Assembly: GCA_024401215.1 (NCBI GenBank)
Contig: JAKSLL010000016.1
Span: 1 to 57,152 of the forward strand
DNA from: Bacteroidaceae bacterium
GTDB taxonomy: Bacteria > Bacteroidota > Bacteroidia > Bacteroidales > Bacteroidaceae
Direction: 5' to 3'
Length of the DNA stretch: 57,152 nucleotides
Below the pieces are notes generated by a model. That model saw only the letters and a program-made list of their open reading frames with translations. It made no database searches and was not told the origin of the DNA. Positions within the stretch are counted from its first letter, which is position 1; every line of letters begins with the position of its first letter. The position numbers and the translations under genes were made by a program. This document shows positions 8,658 through 17,409 of the stretch, in pieces.

Positions 8658-9220
8658 TGCGGGTAAATGAGATATTTTATTCGCTGCAAGGTGAAGGCAT
8701 CCATACAGGCGAGCCTGTGGTGTTTGTGCGCTTTGCTGGGTGCAATCTCAGATGTCCGTTCTGTGATACGGATTTCGATTCATACACAGAGATGACAGAA
8801 GAAGAGATTGTCAGCGAAATATGCAAATACCCTTCCAACAAAGTCGTCTTGACAGGCGGCGAGCCAACTCTTCAAATCACTTCCTCTCTGCTATTCCTGC
8901 TTGAGGAAAACATGCGCATCGTGTATGTCGAGACAAACGGCACACATCAGTTGCCTGAGGGTCCGCTGCATTGGGTGGTATGCTCGCCTAAAAACGGCAA
9001 AGTGTACATTCAGCGTATCGACGAGTTGAAAGTCGTGTATGAAGGTCAGGACATGTCGCAGTATGACGATTATAAAGCGAAAGTTTACAGCCTGCAGCCA
9101 TGCGACACCGGCGATCCTGTTAAAAATCAAGAGATTCTACAGCAAACAATCAACTACATTCTTCAGCATCCAAAATGGAAACTATCACTCCAAACCCACA
9201 AGATAATAAATGTAAAGTGA
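8657..9220 (+). CDS. queE: 7-carboxy-7-deazaguanine synthase QueE
   Basis: This 187-residue radical SAM enzyme makes 7-carboxy-7-deazaguanine from the QueD product. The start YSLQGEGIHTGEPVVFVRFAG is diagnostic, followed by the cluster motif CNLRCPFCDTDF (C-x3-C-x2-C) at about residues 31-38, and VVLTGGEPTLQ. The length is near the short QueE type. It overlaps queD by one base triplet frame shift and folE by about 46 bp. No queC was seen in the window. Confidence 0.92.
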   Translation: MRVNEIFYSLQGEGIHTGEPVVFVRFAGCNLRCPFCDTDFDSYTEMTEEEIVSEICKYPSNKVVLTGGEPTLQITSSLLFLLEENMRIVYVETNGTHQLPEGPLHWVVCSPKNGKVYIQRIDELKVVYEGQDMSQYDDYKAKVYSLQPCDTGDPVKNQEILQQTINYILQHPKWKLSLQTHKIINVK

Positions 9221-9816
9221 AGCAATACCCCCCTATGAACACCCACGGCGTTGACACGGAAGAATTGGAAAAGGCAGTATGCACAATCTTACGAGCTATA
9301 GGCGAAGACCCTGAGCGTGAAGGCCTCAAAGGCACGCCAGAGAGAGTCATAAGGATGTGGAAGGAGATATACAGGGGATATGATGCAGAAAACGCCCCTG
9401 CAATCACCACCTTTGACAATGAGGAGGGCATGAGCGAGATGGTCTTCGACAGCGGTGACTTCTACTCAATGTGCGAACACCACATGATGCCGTTCTTCGG
9501 CCAGTATTATTTTGCCTACATGCCAAGTCCAGAAGGCAGGATACTTGGCATCAGCAAGATTGCCCGAGTGGTAGGTTTTTGTGCTGCACGTCTTCAGCTG
9601 CAAGAGCGACTGGCAAGCGACATCCTCGACATGCTTGAGAATGCTCTCGAAGGCAAAGTGGCAGGTTTGGCGATTGTGCTCAAAGGGCAGCACATGTGCA
9701 AGACAATGAGAGGCGTGAAGAATAAAGGCAATATGTGTGTAAGCCTCTTCAGAGGCGCATTCAAAGAGCAAAGTTCTCTGAGGGAGGAATTCTATCATCT
9801 GGTGGCGATGAACTAA
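9175..9816 (+). CDS. folE: GTP cyclohydrolase I
   Basis: FolE opens GTP to dihydroneopterin triphosphate, the shared precursor of folate and of queuosine through QueD. Zinc residues are seen in MCEHHMMPFFG and in GQHMCKTMRGVK (second Cys). The ATG at 9175 (213 residues) overlaps queE by 46 bp; a second ATG at 9235 would give a 193-residue protein with no overlap, and the family domain starts only at about TEELEKAVCTIL, so both starts are possible. Its place behind queD-queE suggests this copy serves deazaguanine synthesis, though it may also feed folate. Confidence 0.93.
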   Translation: METITPNPQDNKCKVKQYPPMNTHGVDTEELEKAVCTILRAIGEDPEREGLKGTPERVIRMWKEIYRGYDAENAPAITTFDNEEGMSEMVFDSGDFYSMCEHHMMPFFGQYYFAYMPSPEGRILGISKIARVVGFCAARLQLQERLASDILDMLENALEGKVAGLAIVLKGQHMCKTMRGVKNKGNMCVSLFRGAFKEQSSLREEFYHLVAMN

Positions 9817-9876
9817 GATGATTCATGACTGCCCAAAATGATTTGTGACACGTTGCATTATTAAACAGATATTGAT

Positions 9877-9916
9877 ACCATAAGCATAAAAAACATTGCT
9901 TATGGTGTCTTTCTTT
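9877..9916 (+). terminator. Terminator after folE
   Basis: ACCATAAGCA at 9877-9886 pairs perfectly with TGCTTATGGT at 9897-9906, followed by GTCTTTCTTTT. Confidence 0.8.
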
Positions 9917-9923
9917 TACATTA

Positions 9924-9956
9924 TTGTGAAAGTTAGACGGAAAAGTGTTAACTTTG
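9924..9956 (+). promoter_or_regulatory. Promoter of the his operon
   Basis: TAACTTTG at 9949-9956 with TTG at 9924-9926, 22 nt upstream. It lies 28 bp before the hisH ATG. Confidence 0.6.
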
Positions 9957-9983
9957 CACCCATAAACTGCAGTTTATATATAA

Positions 9984-10574
9984 ATGGAAGTAGCAATAGT
10001 AAAATACAATGCGGGCAATATCGGCTCAGTAGAGAATGCTGTCAAGCGACTTGGCTTGGAGCCTTTGGTGACTGATAATCCCGAGCTAATAATGAAAGCC
10101 GACCGTGTGATCTTCCCCGGACAGGGTGAAGCTCGAAGCACAATGGCTTATTTGAAAGAGCATAAGCTCGATGAATTAATTGTCAACCTCAAACAGCCGG
10201 TTCTCGGAATATGCATCGGCATGCAGCTGCTCTGTCGCCACAGCGAGGAGTACAATACCGACTGCCTTGGAGTGTTTGATGTCGATGTGAAGAGATTCAT
10301 CCCGCAGAGACATGAGGAGAAAGTGCCGCAGATGGGATGGAATACTGTAGAGAACACAAAGTCACCACTTTTCAAGGGCTTTGAAAAGCCAGAGTTTGTG
10401 TATTTCGTTCATAGCTTCTATGCTCCGCTCAGCGAATTCACTATCGCAGAGACAAACTACATCCAGCCTTACTCTTCAGCGTTGCACAAGGACAACTTCT
10501 ACGCAACGCAGTTCCATCCGGAAAAAAGCGGCTCTGTAGGAGAGAGAATTTTAAGAAACTTTATCGAGTTATAA
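9984..10574 (+). CDS. hisH: Imidazole glycerol phosphate synthase, glutaminase subunit
   Basis: This 196-residue class I glutamine amidotransferase supplies ammonia to HisF in histidine synthesis. The triad is visible: Cys in VLGICIGMQLL (about residue 77), and His and Glu in ATQFHPEKS near the C terminus. PGQGEARSTM is the oxyanion and interface region. It is first in the hisH-hisA-hisF-hisIE cluster, 68 bp before hisA. Confidence 0.95.
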   Translation: MEVAIVKYNAGNIGSVENAVKRLGLEPLVTDNPELIMKADRVIFPGQGEARSTMAYLKEHKLDELIVNLKQPVLGICIGMQLLCRHSEEYNTDCLGVFDVDVKRFIPQRHEEKVPQMGWNTVENTKSPLFKGFEKPEFVYFVHSFYAPLSEFTIAETNYIQPYSSALHKDNFYATQFHPEKSGSVGERILRNFIEL

Positions 10575-10642
10575 TATCTGACTCATTTACCAATTAAAAC
10601 CAAACAAGAAAATATACGACTTGGCATACAAGTCAAAAGAAC

Positions 10643-11365
10643 ATGATTGAGATAATTCCTGCAATAGATATCATCGACGGCAAATGTGTGCGCCTCACCA
10701 AGGGCGACTACAGTACGAAGAAAGTTTACAATGAGGACCCAGTGGAGATGGCAAAGATGTTTGAGGCTCACGGCATCAAACGCCTTCACACCGTTGACCT
10801 TGACGGAGCGCGCTCTCAGCATATTGTGAATTACAAGACTATAGAGAAAATCGCTGACCACACAAGCCTTGTCATCGATTTCGGCGGTGGAATAAAAACT
10901 GACGAGGATATCGACATTGCTTTTGCAAGCGGCGCTTCAATGGTTACTATCGGAAGCGTGGCTGTGAAGAAGCCTGAGCTTTTTGAAAGCTGGATGCAGA
11001 AATACAACGACAATAAGATTATCCTCGGTGCGGATGTCAAAAACGGACTGATAAGCATCAACGGATGGAAAGAGGAGGGTGAAGACGAACTCATGCCTTT
11101 CCTTCGCAGATATGTGAGCAAGGGTGTTGACAATGTACTCTGCACAGACATAAGCAAAGACGGCATGCTGCAAGGTCCTGCCGTGCATCTTTATGAAGAT
11201 ATCATGAAGGAGTTTCCAAACATCAACCTCATAGCAAGCGGCGGCGTCAGCTGCATAGAGGACATTGACCTCCTCAATTCAGCAGGCATTCCATCTGTAG
11301 TGTTCGGCAAGGCAATCTACGAGGGTAAAATAAACATGGAGGAACTGGAGAAATATGTTGGCTAA
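10643..11365 (+). CDS. hisA: ProFAR isomerase HisA
   Basis: This 240-residue TIM barrel isomerises ProFAR to PRFAR. Motifs are [19 protein letters not shown] with the catalytic Asp, [20 protein letters not shown] (phosphate), [12 protein letters not shown] with the second Asp, and IASGGV. The stop overlaps the hisF start by 11 bp. Confidence 0.95.
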   Translation: MIEIIPAIDIIDGKCVRLTKGDYSTKKVYNEDPVEMAKMFEAHGIKRLHTVDLDGARSQHIVNYKTIEKIADHTSLVIDFGGGIKTDEDIDIAFASGASMVTIGSVAVKKPELFESWMQKYNDNKIILGADVKNGLISINGWKEEGEDELMPFLRRYVSKGVDNVLCTDISKDGMLQGPAVHLYEDIMKEFPNINLIASGGVSCIEDIDLLNSAGIPSVVFGKAIYEGKINMEELEKYVG

Positions 11366-12146
11366 GAGAATCATACCATGCCTTGACATTAAAGACGGGC
11401 AGACAGTAAAAGGCACAAACTTCGTGAATCTCCGTCAGGCAGGCGACCCTATAGAGCTGGGCAAAGCCTACAGCATTCAAGGAGCAGACGAACTTGTGTA
11501 TCTTGACATTACTGCCAGCCATGAGGGAAGGAAGACTTTCACCGACCTCGTCAAGCGCATTGCTCAGGAGATAAACATTCCGTTCACGGTGGGCGGAGGC
11601 ATCAATGAGCTGAAGGATGTGGACCGCCTCCTCAATGCAGGAGCAGACAAGGTGAGCATCAACTCTGCTGCGCTCAGACGTCCAGAGCTCATCGACGAGA
11701 TAGCGCGCCATTTCGGCAGCCAGGTGTGTGTTGTCGCTATCGACGCGAAATGCGAGGATGACACTACGCATGAGAATGGCGACCCAAACATTGACGGCGA
11801 GTGGAGATGCTATGTCAATGGCGGCAGAGTGCCTACCGAGTACAAGCTCTTCGACTGGGCGAGAGAGGTGAATGAGCGCGGAGCAGGCGAGATACTTTTC
11901 ACTTCAATGAATCATGACGGTGTCAAGCGAGGATTTGCTGACGCTGCTCTCCGCAAGCTCTCCGACAATCTCACAATACCAGTAATCGCTTCAGGAGGTG
12001 CCGGATGCATGGAGCATTTCCGTGACACATTTGTGAATGGTCACAGCGACGCAGCTTTGGCTGCCAGCGTGTTCCATTTCGGTGAGATACCAATCCCCGA
12101 CCTCAAGAAATACCTCGCTGGCGAGGGAGTGAGCGTGAGATTGTAA
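11355..12146 (+). CDS. hisF: Imidazole glycerol phosphate synthase, cyclase subunit
   Basis: This 263-residue TIM barrel uses ammonia from HisH to form imidazole glycerol phosphate and AICAR. Catalytic Asp residues lie in [15 protein letters not shown] and [21 protein letters not shown] and IASGGAG bind phosphate. A loop of about a dozen residues after VVAIDAK ([16 protein letters not shown]) makes it slightly longer than most. It overlaps hisA by 11 bp. Confidence 0.95.
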   Translation: MLAKRIIPCLDIKDGQTVKGTNFVNLRQAGDPIELGKAYSIQGADELVYLDITASHEGRKTFTDLVKRIAQEINIPFTVGGGINELKDVDRLLNAGADKVSINSAALRRPELIDEIARHFGSQVCVVAIDAKCEDDTTHENGDPNIDGEWRCYVNGGRVPTEYKLFDWAREVNERGAGEILFTSMNHDGVKRGFADAALRKLSDNLTIPVIASGGAGCMEHFRDTFVNGHSDAALAASVFHFGEIPIPDLKKYLAGEGVSVRL

Positions 12147-12186
12147 CTTATTTCTTACACGTTACTATAAAATAAATACAATAATA

Positions 12187-12798
12187 ATGGAAATCGATTT
12201 CAACAAGATGAATGGTCTCGTTCCAGCTATCATCCAGGACGCAAAGACTCTCAAGGTATTAATGCTCGGCTTCATGAATGAAGAAGCATACAATAAGACA
12301 GTAGAAACAGGAAAGGTGACATTCTACAGCCGCACTCGCAACACTCTTTGGACAAAGGGAGAGACAAGCGGCAATTTCCTCAATGTCGTTGAGATTCTCA
12401 ATGACTGCGACAAGGACACGCTCCTCATCAAAGCAAACCCAGTAGGTCCAGTATGCCATACTGGAGCAGACACTTGCTGGAATGAGAAGAATGAGAACCC
12501 TCTCATGTTCCTTGCTGAGCTTCAGCGTTTCATCGAGAAGCGTCACGAAGAGATGCCAGAGGGCAGCTATACTACTTCACTCTTCAAGGACGGATGCCAC
12601 CGCATGGCGCAGAAGGTAGGCGAAGAGGCTCTTGAGGCTGTCATTGAGGCTGTGGCAAACAACAACGAGCGACTCGTTTACGAGGCTTCTGATATGCTCT
12701 ATCACCTCATCGTGCTTCTCACATCAAAGGGACTCACTATCGAGAACCTTGCAGAAGAGCTCGCTGAGCGTCATGACCCAAGCTGGCACAAGCATTAA
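12187..12798 (+). CDS. hisI: Bifunctional PR-AMP cyclohydrolase / PR-ATP pyrophosphatase
   Basis: This 203-residue HisIE fusion does two early histidine steps. The N-terminal HisI domain (about 1-110) has LMLGFMNEEAY, TFYSRTRNTLWTKGETSGN and the metal cysteines of GPVCHTGADTCW. The C-terminal HisE domain (about 115-203) has the EE-x3-E helix KVGEEALEAVIEAV and EASDMLYHLIVLL. HisIE fusions are normal in Bacteroidetes. Confidence 0.95.
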   Translation: MEIDFNKMNGLVPAIIQDAKTLKVLMLGFMNEEAYNKTVETGKVTFYSRTRNTLWTKGETSGNFLNVVEILNDCDKDTLLIKANPVGPVCHTGADTCWNEKNENPLMFLAELQRFIEKRHEEMPEGSYTTSLFKDGCHRMAQKVGEEALEAVIEAVANNNERLVYEASDMLYHLIVLLTSKGLTIENLAEELAERHDPSWHKH

Positions 12799-12986
12799 TC
12801 TGCTTTCATGCAGGATTAGATGAGGGATGATGAAGGGGGCAGACAGTTGTGAAGTCGCCGCGTAAGCGTCATTCATGTGTTGAATGTCACAATATTCTCC
12901 ATTGTCCGTTGTCCGTTCTCCAGCAGTTGTGAATATAAGAAGATTTTGAACAACAACATAGAACCACCCACGATTCACATCGGATT

Positions 12987-13685
12987 ATGTTAGTAAAATA
13001 CAATAATGTAAATGTTTACCAAGAGTCTCAGCTCGTGCTTCAAAATGTGAGTTTTGAGATCAATGAGGGTGAATTTGTTTACATAACTGGCAAGGTTGGC
13101 TCAGGAAAAAGCTCTCTGCTCAAGACCATATATGGAGAGCTTCCCGTGAAAGAGGGAGAGGCGCAAGTCATGGACTTTGAAATCCATAAGCTTAAGCGTA
13201 ACAATCTCCCTGCTCTGCGCAAAAAACTTGGTGTCATATTCCAGGACTTCCAGCTTCTCACAGACCGCACAGTTGAGGATAACCTCAAGTTTGTGCTTAA
13301 GGCCACGGGATGGAAAGACAAGGAAGAGATAAGGCAGAGAATAAAAGATGTGCTTGAACTTGTAGGTATGTCAACGAAAGGCTACAAGCGACCTTCTGAA
13401 CTTTCAGGAGGCGAACAGCAGCGCATAGTAATAGCACGCGCCATACTCAACCGCCCTCGACTCATCCTCGCTGACGAGCCGACAGGCAATCTCGATGTGG
13501 AGACAGGTAAGGCTATCGCCGAGCTTCTGCAGCAGATATGCAAAGCAGGCAGCACAATAATAATGATTACTCACAACCTCAACCTCCTTGACCAATACCC
13601 TGGCAGGGTGTTCCGTTGTGAAAACCATAATTTAGTGGAGGTGAAAGGCGAGGCGCTTGCAAACGCCACCGAAGAACTCGACTAA
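12987..13685 (+). CDS. FtsE-like ABC transporter ATPase
   Basis: This 232-residue ATP-binding subunit has Walker [11 protein letters not shown] at about residues 36-45, a Q-loop in VIFQDFQLL, the signature LSGGEQQR, Walker [13 protein letters not shown] and an H-loop in MITHN. The sequence is of the FtsE/LolD class. No permease such as ftsX is adjacent, so the partner is unknown; FtsE (cell division, peptidoglycan hydrolase control) is the most likely role. It follows hisIE after 188 bp with no obvious gene and precedes lysC by 69 bp. Confidence 0.8.
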   Translation: MLVKYNNVNVYQESQLVLQNVSFEINEGEFVYITGKVGSGKSSLLKTIYGELPVKEGEAQVMDFEIHKLKRNNLPALRKKLGVIFQDFQLLTDRTVEDNLKFVLKATGWKDKEEIRQRIKDVLELVGMSTKGYKRPSELSGGEQQRIVIARAILNRPRLILADEPTGNLDVETGKAIAELLQQICKAGSTIIMITHNLNLLDQYPGRVFRCENHNLVEVKGEALANATEELD

Positions 13686-13754
13686 CAACGCGTAAAATGA
13701 CGTGTTTCCCGCACGTTGCTAAAACAATAGGAAATTACACATTTATATATATTT

Positions 13755-15071
13755 ATGAAAGTACTCAAGTTTGGCGGAACATCCGTTGGCACTCCTCAAA
13801 GAATGAAGGATGTGGTAAAACTAATTACTGACGGCGAGCAGAAAATTGTAGTTCTCTCTGCTATGTCAGGCACAACAAATTCACTTGTTGAAATCTCTGA
13901 TTATCTCTACAAGAAGAACCCAGAAGGCGCTCAGGAGACAATCAACGCATTGGAGAACAAGTACAAGAAGCATGTTGAAGAGCTCTACACCACAGAAGAA
14001 ATGAAGAAGCAGACTCTTGATTTCCTCAAGCAGGAGTTTGACTACCTCCGTTCATTCACAAAGGGCATTTTCACTATGTTCGAAGAGAAAATCATCGTTG
14101 GACAGGGAGAGATTATCTCTACCAACATGGTTACAAACTATCTCATCGAGCAGGGTTATAATGCTGCACTCATCCCTGCACTTGAATTCATGCGCACCGA
14201 CAAGAATTCTGAGCCAGACCTTGAATATATCCGCGAGAAAATCGCTCTTCAGCTTGAGGCTGTTCCTGGCAAGGAGATATACATCACTCAGGGATTCATC
14301 TGCCGCAATGCATACGGAGAGATTGACAACCTCCAGCGTGGTGGCTCCGACTATACTGCCTCTCTCATCGGCGCTGCTGTCAATGCTTCTGAGATTCAGA
14401 TCTGGACAGACATCGACGGCATGCACAACAACGACCCTCGCTTCGTAGATAAGACAGCTCCTGTGAGCCATCTCCACTTTGAGGAGGCTGCCGAGCTCGC
14501 CTATTTCGGTGCGAAGATTCTTCACCCAACATGCGTGCAGCCTGCTAAGTATGCTGGCATACCTGTCAAGCTTCTCAACACAATGGATCCTTCTGCTGCA
14601 GGCACAGTCATCAGCAATGAGACTGAGAAGGGCAAGATTAAGGCAGTAGCGGCTAAGGACAACATCACAGCCATCAAGATTACATCTTCTCGCATGCTCC
14701 TTGCATACGGATTCCTTCGCAAGGTGTTCGAGATTTTCGAGACAAATAAGACTGCTATCGATATGATTGCAACTTCAGAAGTTGGTGTTTCTGTGTCAAT
14801 TGATAACACTACAAACCTCACAGCCATTGTCAACGAACTTAAGAAGTTCGGACATGTGCAGGTTGACAATGACATGTGCATCATCTGTGTTGTGGGCGAC
14901 CTCGAGTCTCAGAATGTCGGCTTTGAAAGCAAGGCAACAGAAGCACTCAAGAACATCCCTGTTCGCATGATTTCTTATGGCGGTTCAAACCATAACATAT
15001 CATTCCTTATCTCAGCATCAGACAAGAAGGCTGCTCTCCAGTCTTTGTCCGACCATCTCTTTAATAACTGA
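13755..15071 (+). CDS. lysC: Aspartate kinase
   Basis: This 438-residue monofunctional aspartokinase starts the aspartate pathway. It begins KVLKFGGTSVGTPQRM (kinase motif) and has FICRNAYGEIDNLQRGGSDYTASLIGAA and WTDIDGMHNNDPR. Two ACT domains occupy about residues 300-438 and probably carry lysine or threonine feedback control. It lies just before lysA, with a palindromic repeat between them. Confidence 0.93.
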   Translation: MKVLKFGGTSVGTPQRMKDVVKLITDGEQKIVVLSAMSGTTNSLVEISDYLYKKNPEGAQETINALENKYKKHVEELYTTEEMKKQTLDFLKQEFDYLRSFTKGIFTMFEEKIIVGQGEIISTNMVTNYLIEQGYNAALIPALEFMRTDKNSEPDLEYIREKIALQLEAVPGKEIYITQGFICRNAYGEIDNLQRGGSDYTASLIGAAVNASEIQIWTDIDGMHNNDPRFVDKTAPVSHLHFEEAAELAYFGAKILHPTCVQPAKYAGIPVKLLNTMDPSAAGTVISNETEKGKIKAVAAKDNITAIKITSSRMLLAYGFLRKVFEIFETNKTAIDMIATSEVGVSVSIDNTTNLTAIVNELKKFGHVQVDNDMCIICVVGDLESQNVGFESKATEALKNIPVRMISYGGSNHNISFLISASDKKAALQSLSDHLFNN

Positions 15072-15300
15072 TACAAGTTTCTTTCTGCGAAAGCGCAAGC
15101 GATAACGCTCCACTTGCCCCTGTAGTTAAAGGGTAGTTAAAGAGAAGTTAAAGGGTAGTTAAAGTGACAAATGTCTGACATGGCAAACGTCTCTTTAACT
15201 CCGAGCGAAGCGATAACTCCTCTTTAACTCCACTTTAACTCCTCAAAACGAGCAAGTTGCAAACTTGCAAAAGTTGAATAACTGATTATAAACGAAAAGA
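15068..15300. repeat. AGTTAAAG word-palindrome, copy R1
   Basis: The left flank is TACAAGTTTC..., then GCGAAAGCGCAAGCGATAAC. Four AGTTAAAG words (15124-15166) precede GACAAATGTC, followed by the inverted words CTTTAACTCC around GAGCGAAGCGATAACTCC. The reverse complement of 19960-20073 matches this almost base for base, and 46905-47060 is a decayed third copy. No gene was seen. Confidence 0.75.
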
Positions 15301-15302
15301 GA

Positions 15303-15352
15303 ATACAAGTTTCGTAAGTTTGCAGCTTGCGAAACTTGTATGAATAATTTTG
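15303..15352 (+). promoter_or_regulatory. lysA promoter with overlapping palindrome
   Basis: A 12-bp perfect inverted repeat (ATACAAGTTTCG at 15303-15314, CGAAACTTGTAT at 15330-15341) has TTTG at 15319-15322 in its loop. A -7 box TAATTTTG follows at 15345-15352, 22 nt later. The palindrome is therefore centred on the -33 element and could be an operator; this is inference. The ATG is 16 nt past the -7 box. Confidence 0.5.
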
Positions 15353-15367
15353 AATAGCTAATATTAT

Positions 15368-16528
15368 ATGGCATTAACATTCAATGTAGAGAAGTTCAGC
15401 AATATACGCACACCTTTCTACTTCTACGACACAAACATTCTCCGTGAGACACTTGCTGTTATCAATGCGGAGACAAAAAAATACGACAACTATTTCGTTC
15501 ACTATGCAGTAAAGGCGAACGCCAACCTCAAGGTGCTTAAAGTCATCAATGAGGCTGGTCTTGGCATCGACTGTGTGAGTGGCGGCGAGATTGAACAGGT
15601 ATTAGCTGCCGGATTCCCTGCCGACAAGATTGTATTTGCAGGTGTTGGCAAGAGCGACTGGGAGATTGAACTTGGACTTGACAAGGGGATTTTCTGCTTC
15701 AATGTTGAGTCTATACCTGAACTTGAGGTAATCAATGAGATTGCTGGCAAGAAAGGCAAGGTGGCAACAGTTTGCTTCCGCATCAACCCAAATGTTGGCG
15801 CTCACACTCATGCAAACATCACTACTGGCCTCGCTGAAAATAAGTTCGGCATCGCTATGGAGGATATGGAGAAATTCATCCTTCTTGCAAAGACTCTCAA
15901 AAACATTCAGTTCAAGGGCCTTCATTTCCATATCGGAAGCCAGATTCTTGAGATGGACGACTTCGTCGCTCTCTCTAACCGTATCAACGAACTTCAGGAC
16001 AAGCTCGACGAGTCTGGCCTTTCAATAGAAATCATCAATGTGGGCGGCGGTCTTGGCATCGACTATGACGACCCAATGGGAAATCCTATTCCAAACTTTG
16101 CTGACTACTTCGCTACATATAACAAATATCTCAAGCTTCGCCCAGGACAGTCTGTTCACTTCGAACTCGGACGTTCTGTTGTGGGACAATGTGGCGCGCT
16201 CATCACAAAGGTCAACTATGTGAAAGAGGGCTCTGTCAAGAAGTTTGCGATTGTTGATGCTGGTATGACAGATTTGATTCGTCCTGCACTCTACGACGCG
16301 CATCATAAGACTATCAACCTCTCAAGCTCAGAGGCAGAGGAGACATACGATGTTGTAGGTCCTATCTGCGAGTCAAGCGACGTGTTCGACAAGGGCATCA
16401 AGCTTGCCAAGACAAAGCGCGGCGACTTGATTGCCATGCTTTCTGCTGGTGCATACGGTGAAATAATGGCATCAGGCTATAATTGCCGAAAACTACCTGT
16501 TGGATATACAAGCGACGAGCTTTACTGA
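15368..16528 (+). CDS. lysA: Diaminopimelate decarboxylase
   Basis: This 386-residue PLP enzyme makes lysine from meso-diaminopimelate. The PLP lysine is in FVHYAVKANANLKVL (about residue 48), the phosphate-binding glycines in VGGGLGIDY, and the substrate region in ELGRSVVGQCG and GPICESSDVF. It is somewhat shorter than the E. coli enzyme (420). The N terminus fits the short promoter leader. Confidence 0.94.
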   Translation: MALTFNVEKFSNIRTPFYFYDTNILRETLAVINAETKKYDNYFVHYAVKANANLKVLKVINEAGLGIDCVSGGEIEQVLAAGFPADKIVFAGVGKSDWEIELGLDKGIFCFNVESIPELEVINEIAGKKGKVATVCFRINPNVGAHTHANITTGLAENKFGIAMEDMEKFILLAKTLKNIQFKGLHFHIGSQILEMDDFVALSNRINELQDKLDESGLSIEIINVGGGLGIDYDDPMGNPIPNFADYFATYNKYLKLRPGQSVHFELGRSVVGQCGALITKVNYVKEGSVKKFAIVDAGMTDLIRPALYDAHHKTINLSSSEAEETYDVVGPICESSDVFDKGIKLAKTKRGDLIAMLSAGAYGEIMASGYNCRKLPVGYTSDELY

Positions 16529-16778
16529 TTCCGTTGGCAACCTCACGATAGTGACCAGTTTGTCATGCTTTCATGTAGAGATACGCGCTGATATAGACAC
16601 AATGTCATAAAATGCTGGCATCTGCTGATGCTGGCATCTTTTTTGTTGACGGCGTAATTGGTAGCTGTTCAAGCAATTATTTCACAGAGCAGGTACTTTC
16701 CGACATTTATGGCATCAGAAATGATGCGCCGAGTGTCATTTAGATTTTGAACAACTACTGACTAAAATCCATAACATT

Positions 16779-17357
16779 ATGTCACAAGATACAAAAGAAA
16801 AAGAAGAAATCATTAACGAAGAAGTTGTTAATGAAGAAGTGAATAACGCTGCTCCTGAAGCAGCAGAAGAGGCTCCTGAAGCTGCTGCTGCGGAACAGAC
16901 TCCTGAGGAAAAGATTGCGGCTCTTGAGGCACAGATTGAAGAACTCAAAAAGCAGCAGCTTTATAAAGTGGCTGAGTTCGACAACTACCGCAAGAGGGTG
17001 ATGGCAGAAAAGGCCGATCTCATCAAAAATGGCGGTACGAAGATTATCACCACTCTGCTTCCTGTTGTCGATGACCTTGAAAGAGCCCAGCAGAATATGG
17101 ACAAGTTCGAGGATGTCACAGCCATCAAAGAGGGAGTGAACCTTATCATCGACAAGATGTTTAAGCTCCTTGCGCAGGAAGGTCTTAAGAAGATGGAGGT
17201 TGTTGGAGAGTCTTTCAATGCCGACTTGCACGATGCTATAGCGACAGTTCCTGCTGCGAGCGAAGAGTTGAAGGGCAAGGTGCTTGACTGCACAAAGGCG
17301 GGCTACACACTCAACGACAAGGTTATTCGCTTTGCGCAAGTTGTTGTTGCTCAGTAA
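16779..17357 (+). CDS. grpE: Nucleotide exchange factor GrpE
   Basis: This 192-residue protein releases ADP from DnaK. The first about 50 residues are acidic and low complexity (E, A, V), then comes the dimer coiled coil (EEKIAALEAQIEELKKQQL) and the conserved core AEFDNYRKRV and LLPVVDDLERA, ending in a beta domain (AGYTLNDKVIRFAQVVVAQ). It is followed 52 bp later by dnaJ. The 250 bp upstream holds no gene. Confidence 0.94.
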   Translation: MSQDTKEKEEIINEEVVNEEVNNAAPEAAEEAPEAAAAEQTPEEKIAALEAQIEELKKQQLYKVAEFDNYRKRVMAEKADLIKNGGTKIITTLLPVVDDLERAQQNMDKFEDVTAIKEGVNLIIDKMFKLLAQEGLKKMEVVGESFNADLHDAIATVPAASEELKGKVLDCTKAGYTLNDKVIRFAQVVVAQ

Positions 17358-17409
17358 AAACGCTTGTTCAACATCATCGGTATATATAGCTAACACATAG
17401 CGGCAATTT

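Noticed and set aside
12799-12986. Possible small RNA between hisIE and the FtsE-like gene
   Set aside because: Only a weak hairpin near 12797-12820 with no T run and no clear promoter was found.
15072-15367. Lysine riboswitch between lysC and lysA
   Set aside because: No L-box layout is seen; the structure is explained by the AGTTAAAG repeat and a simple palindrome.
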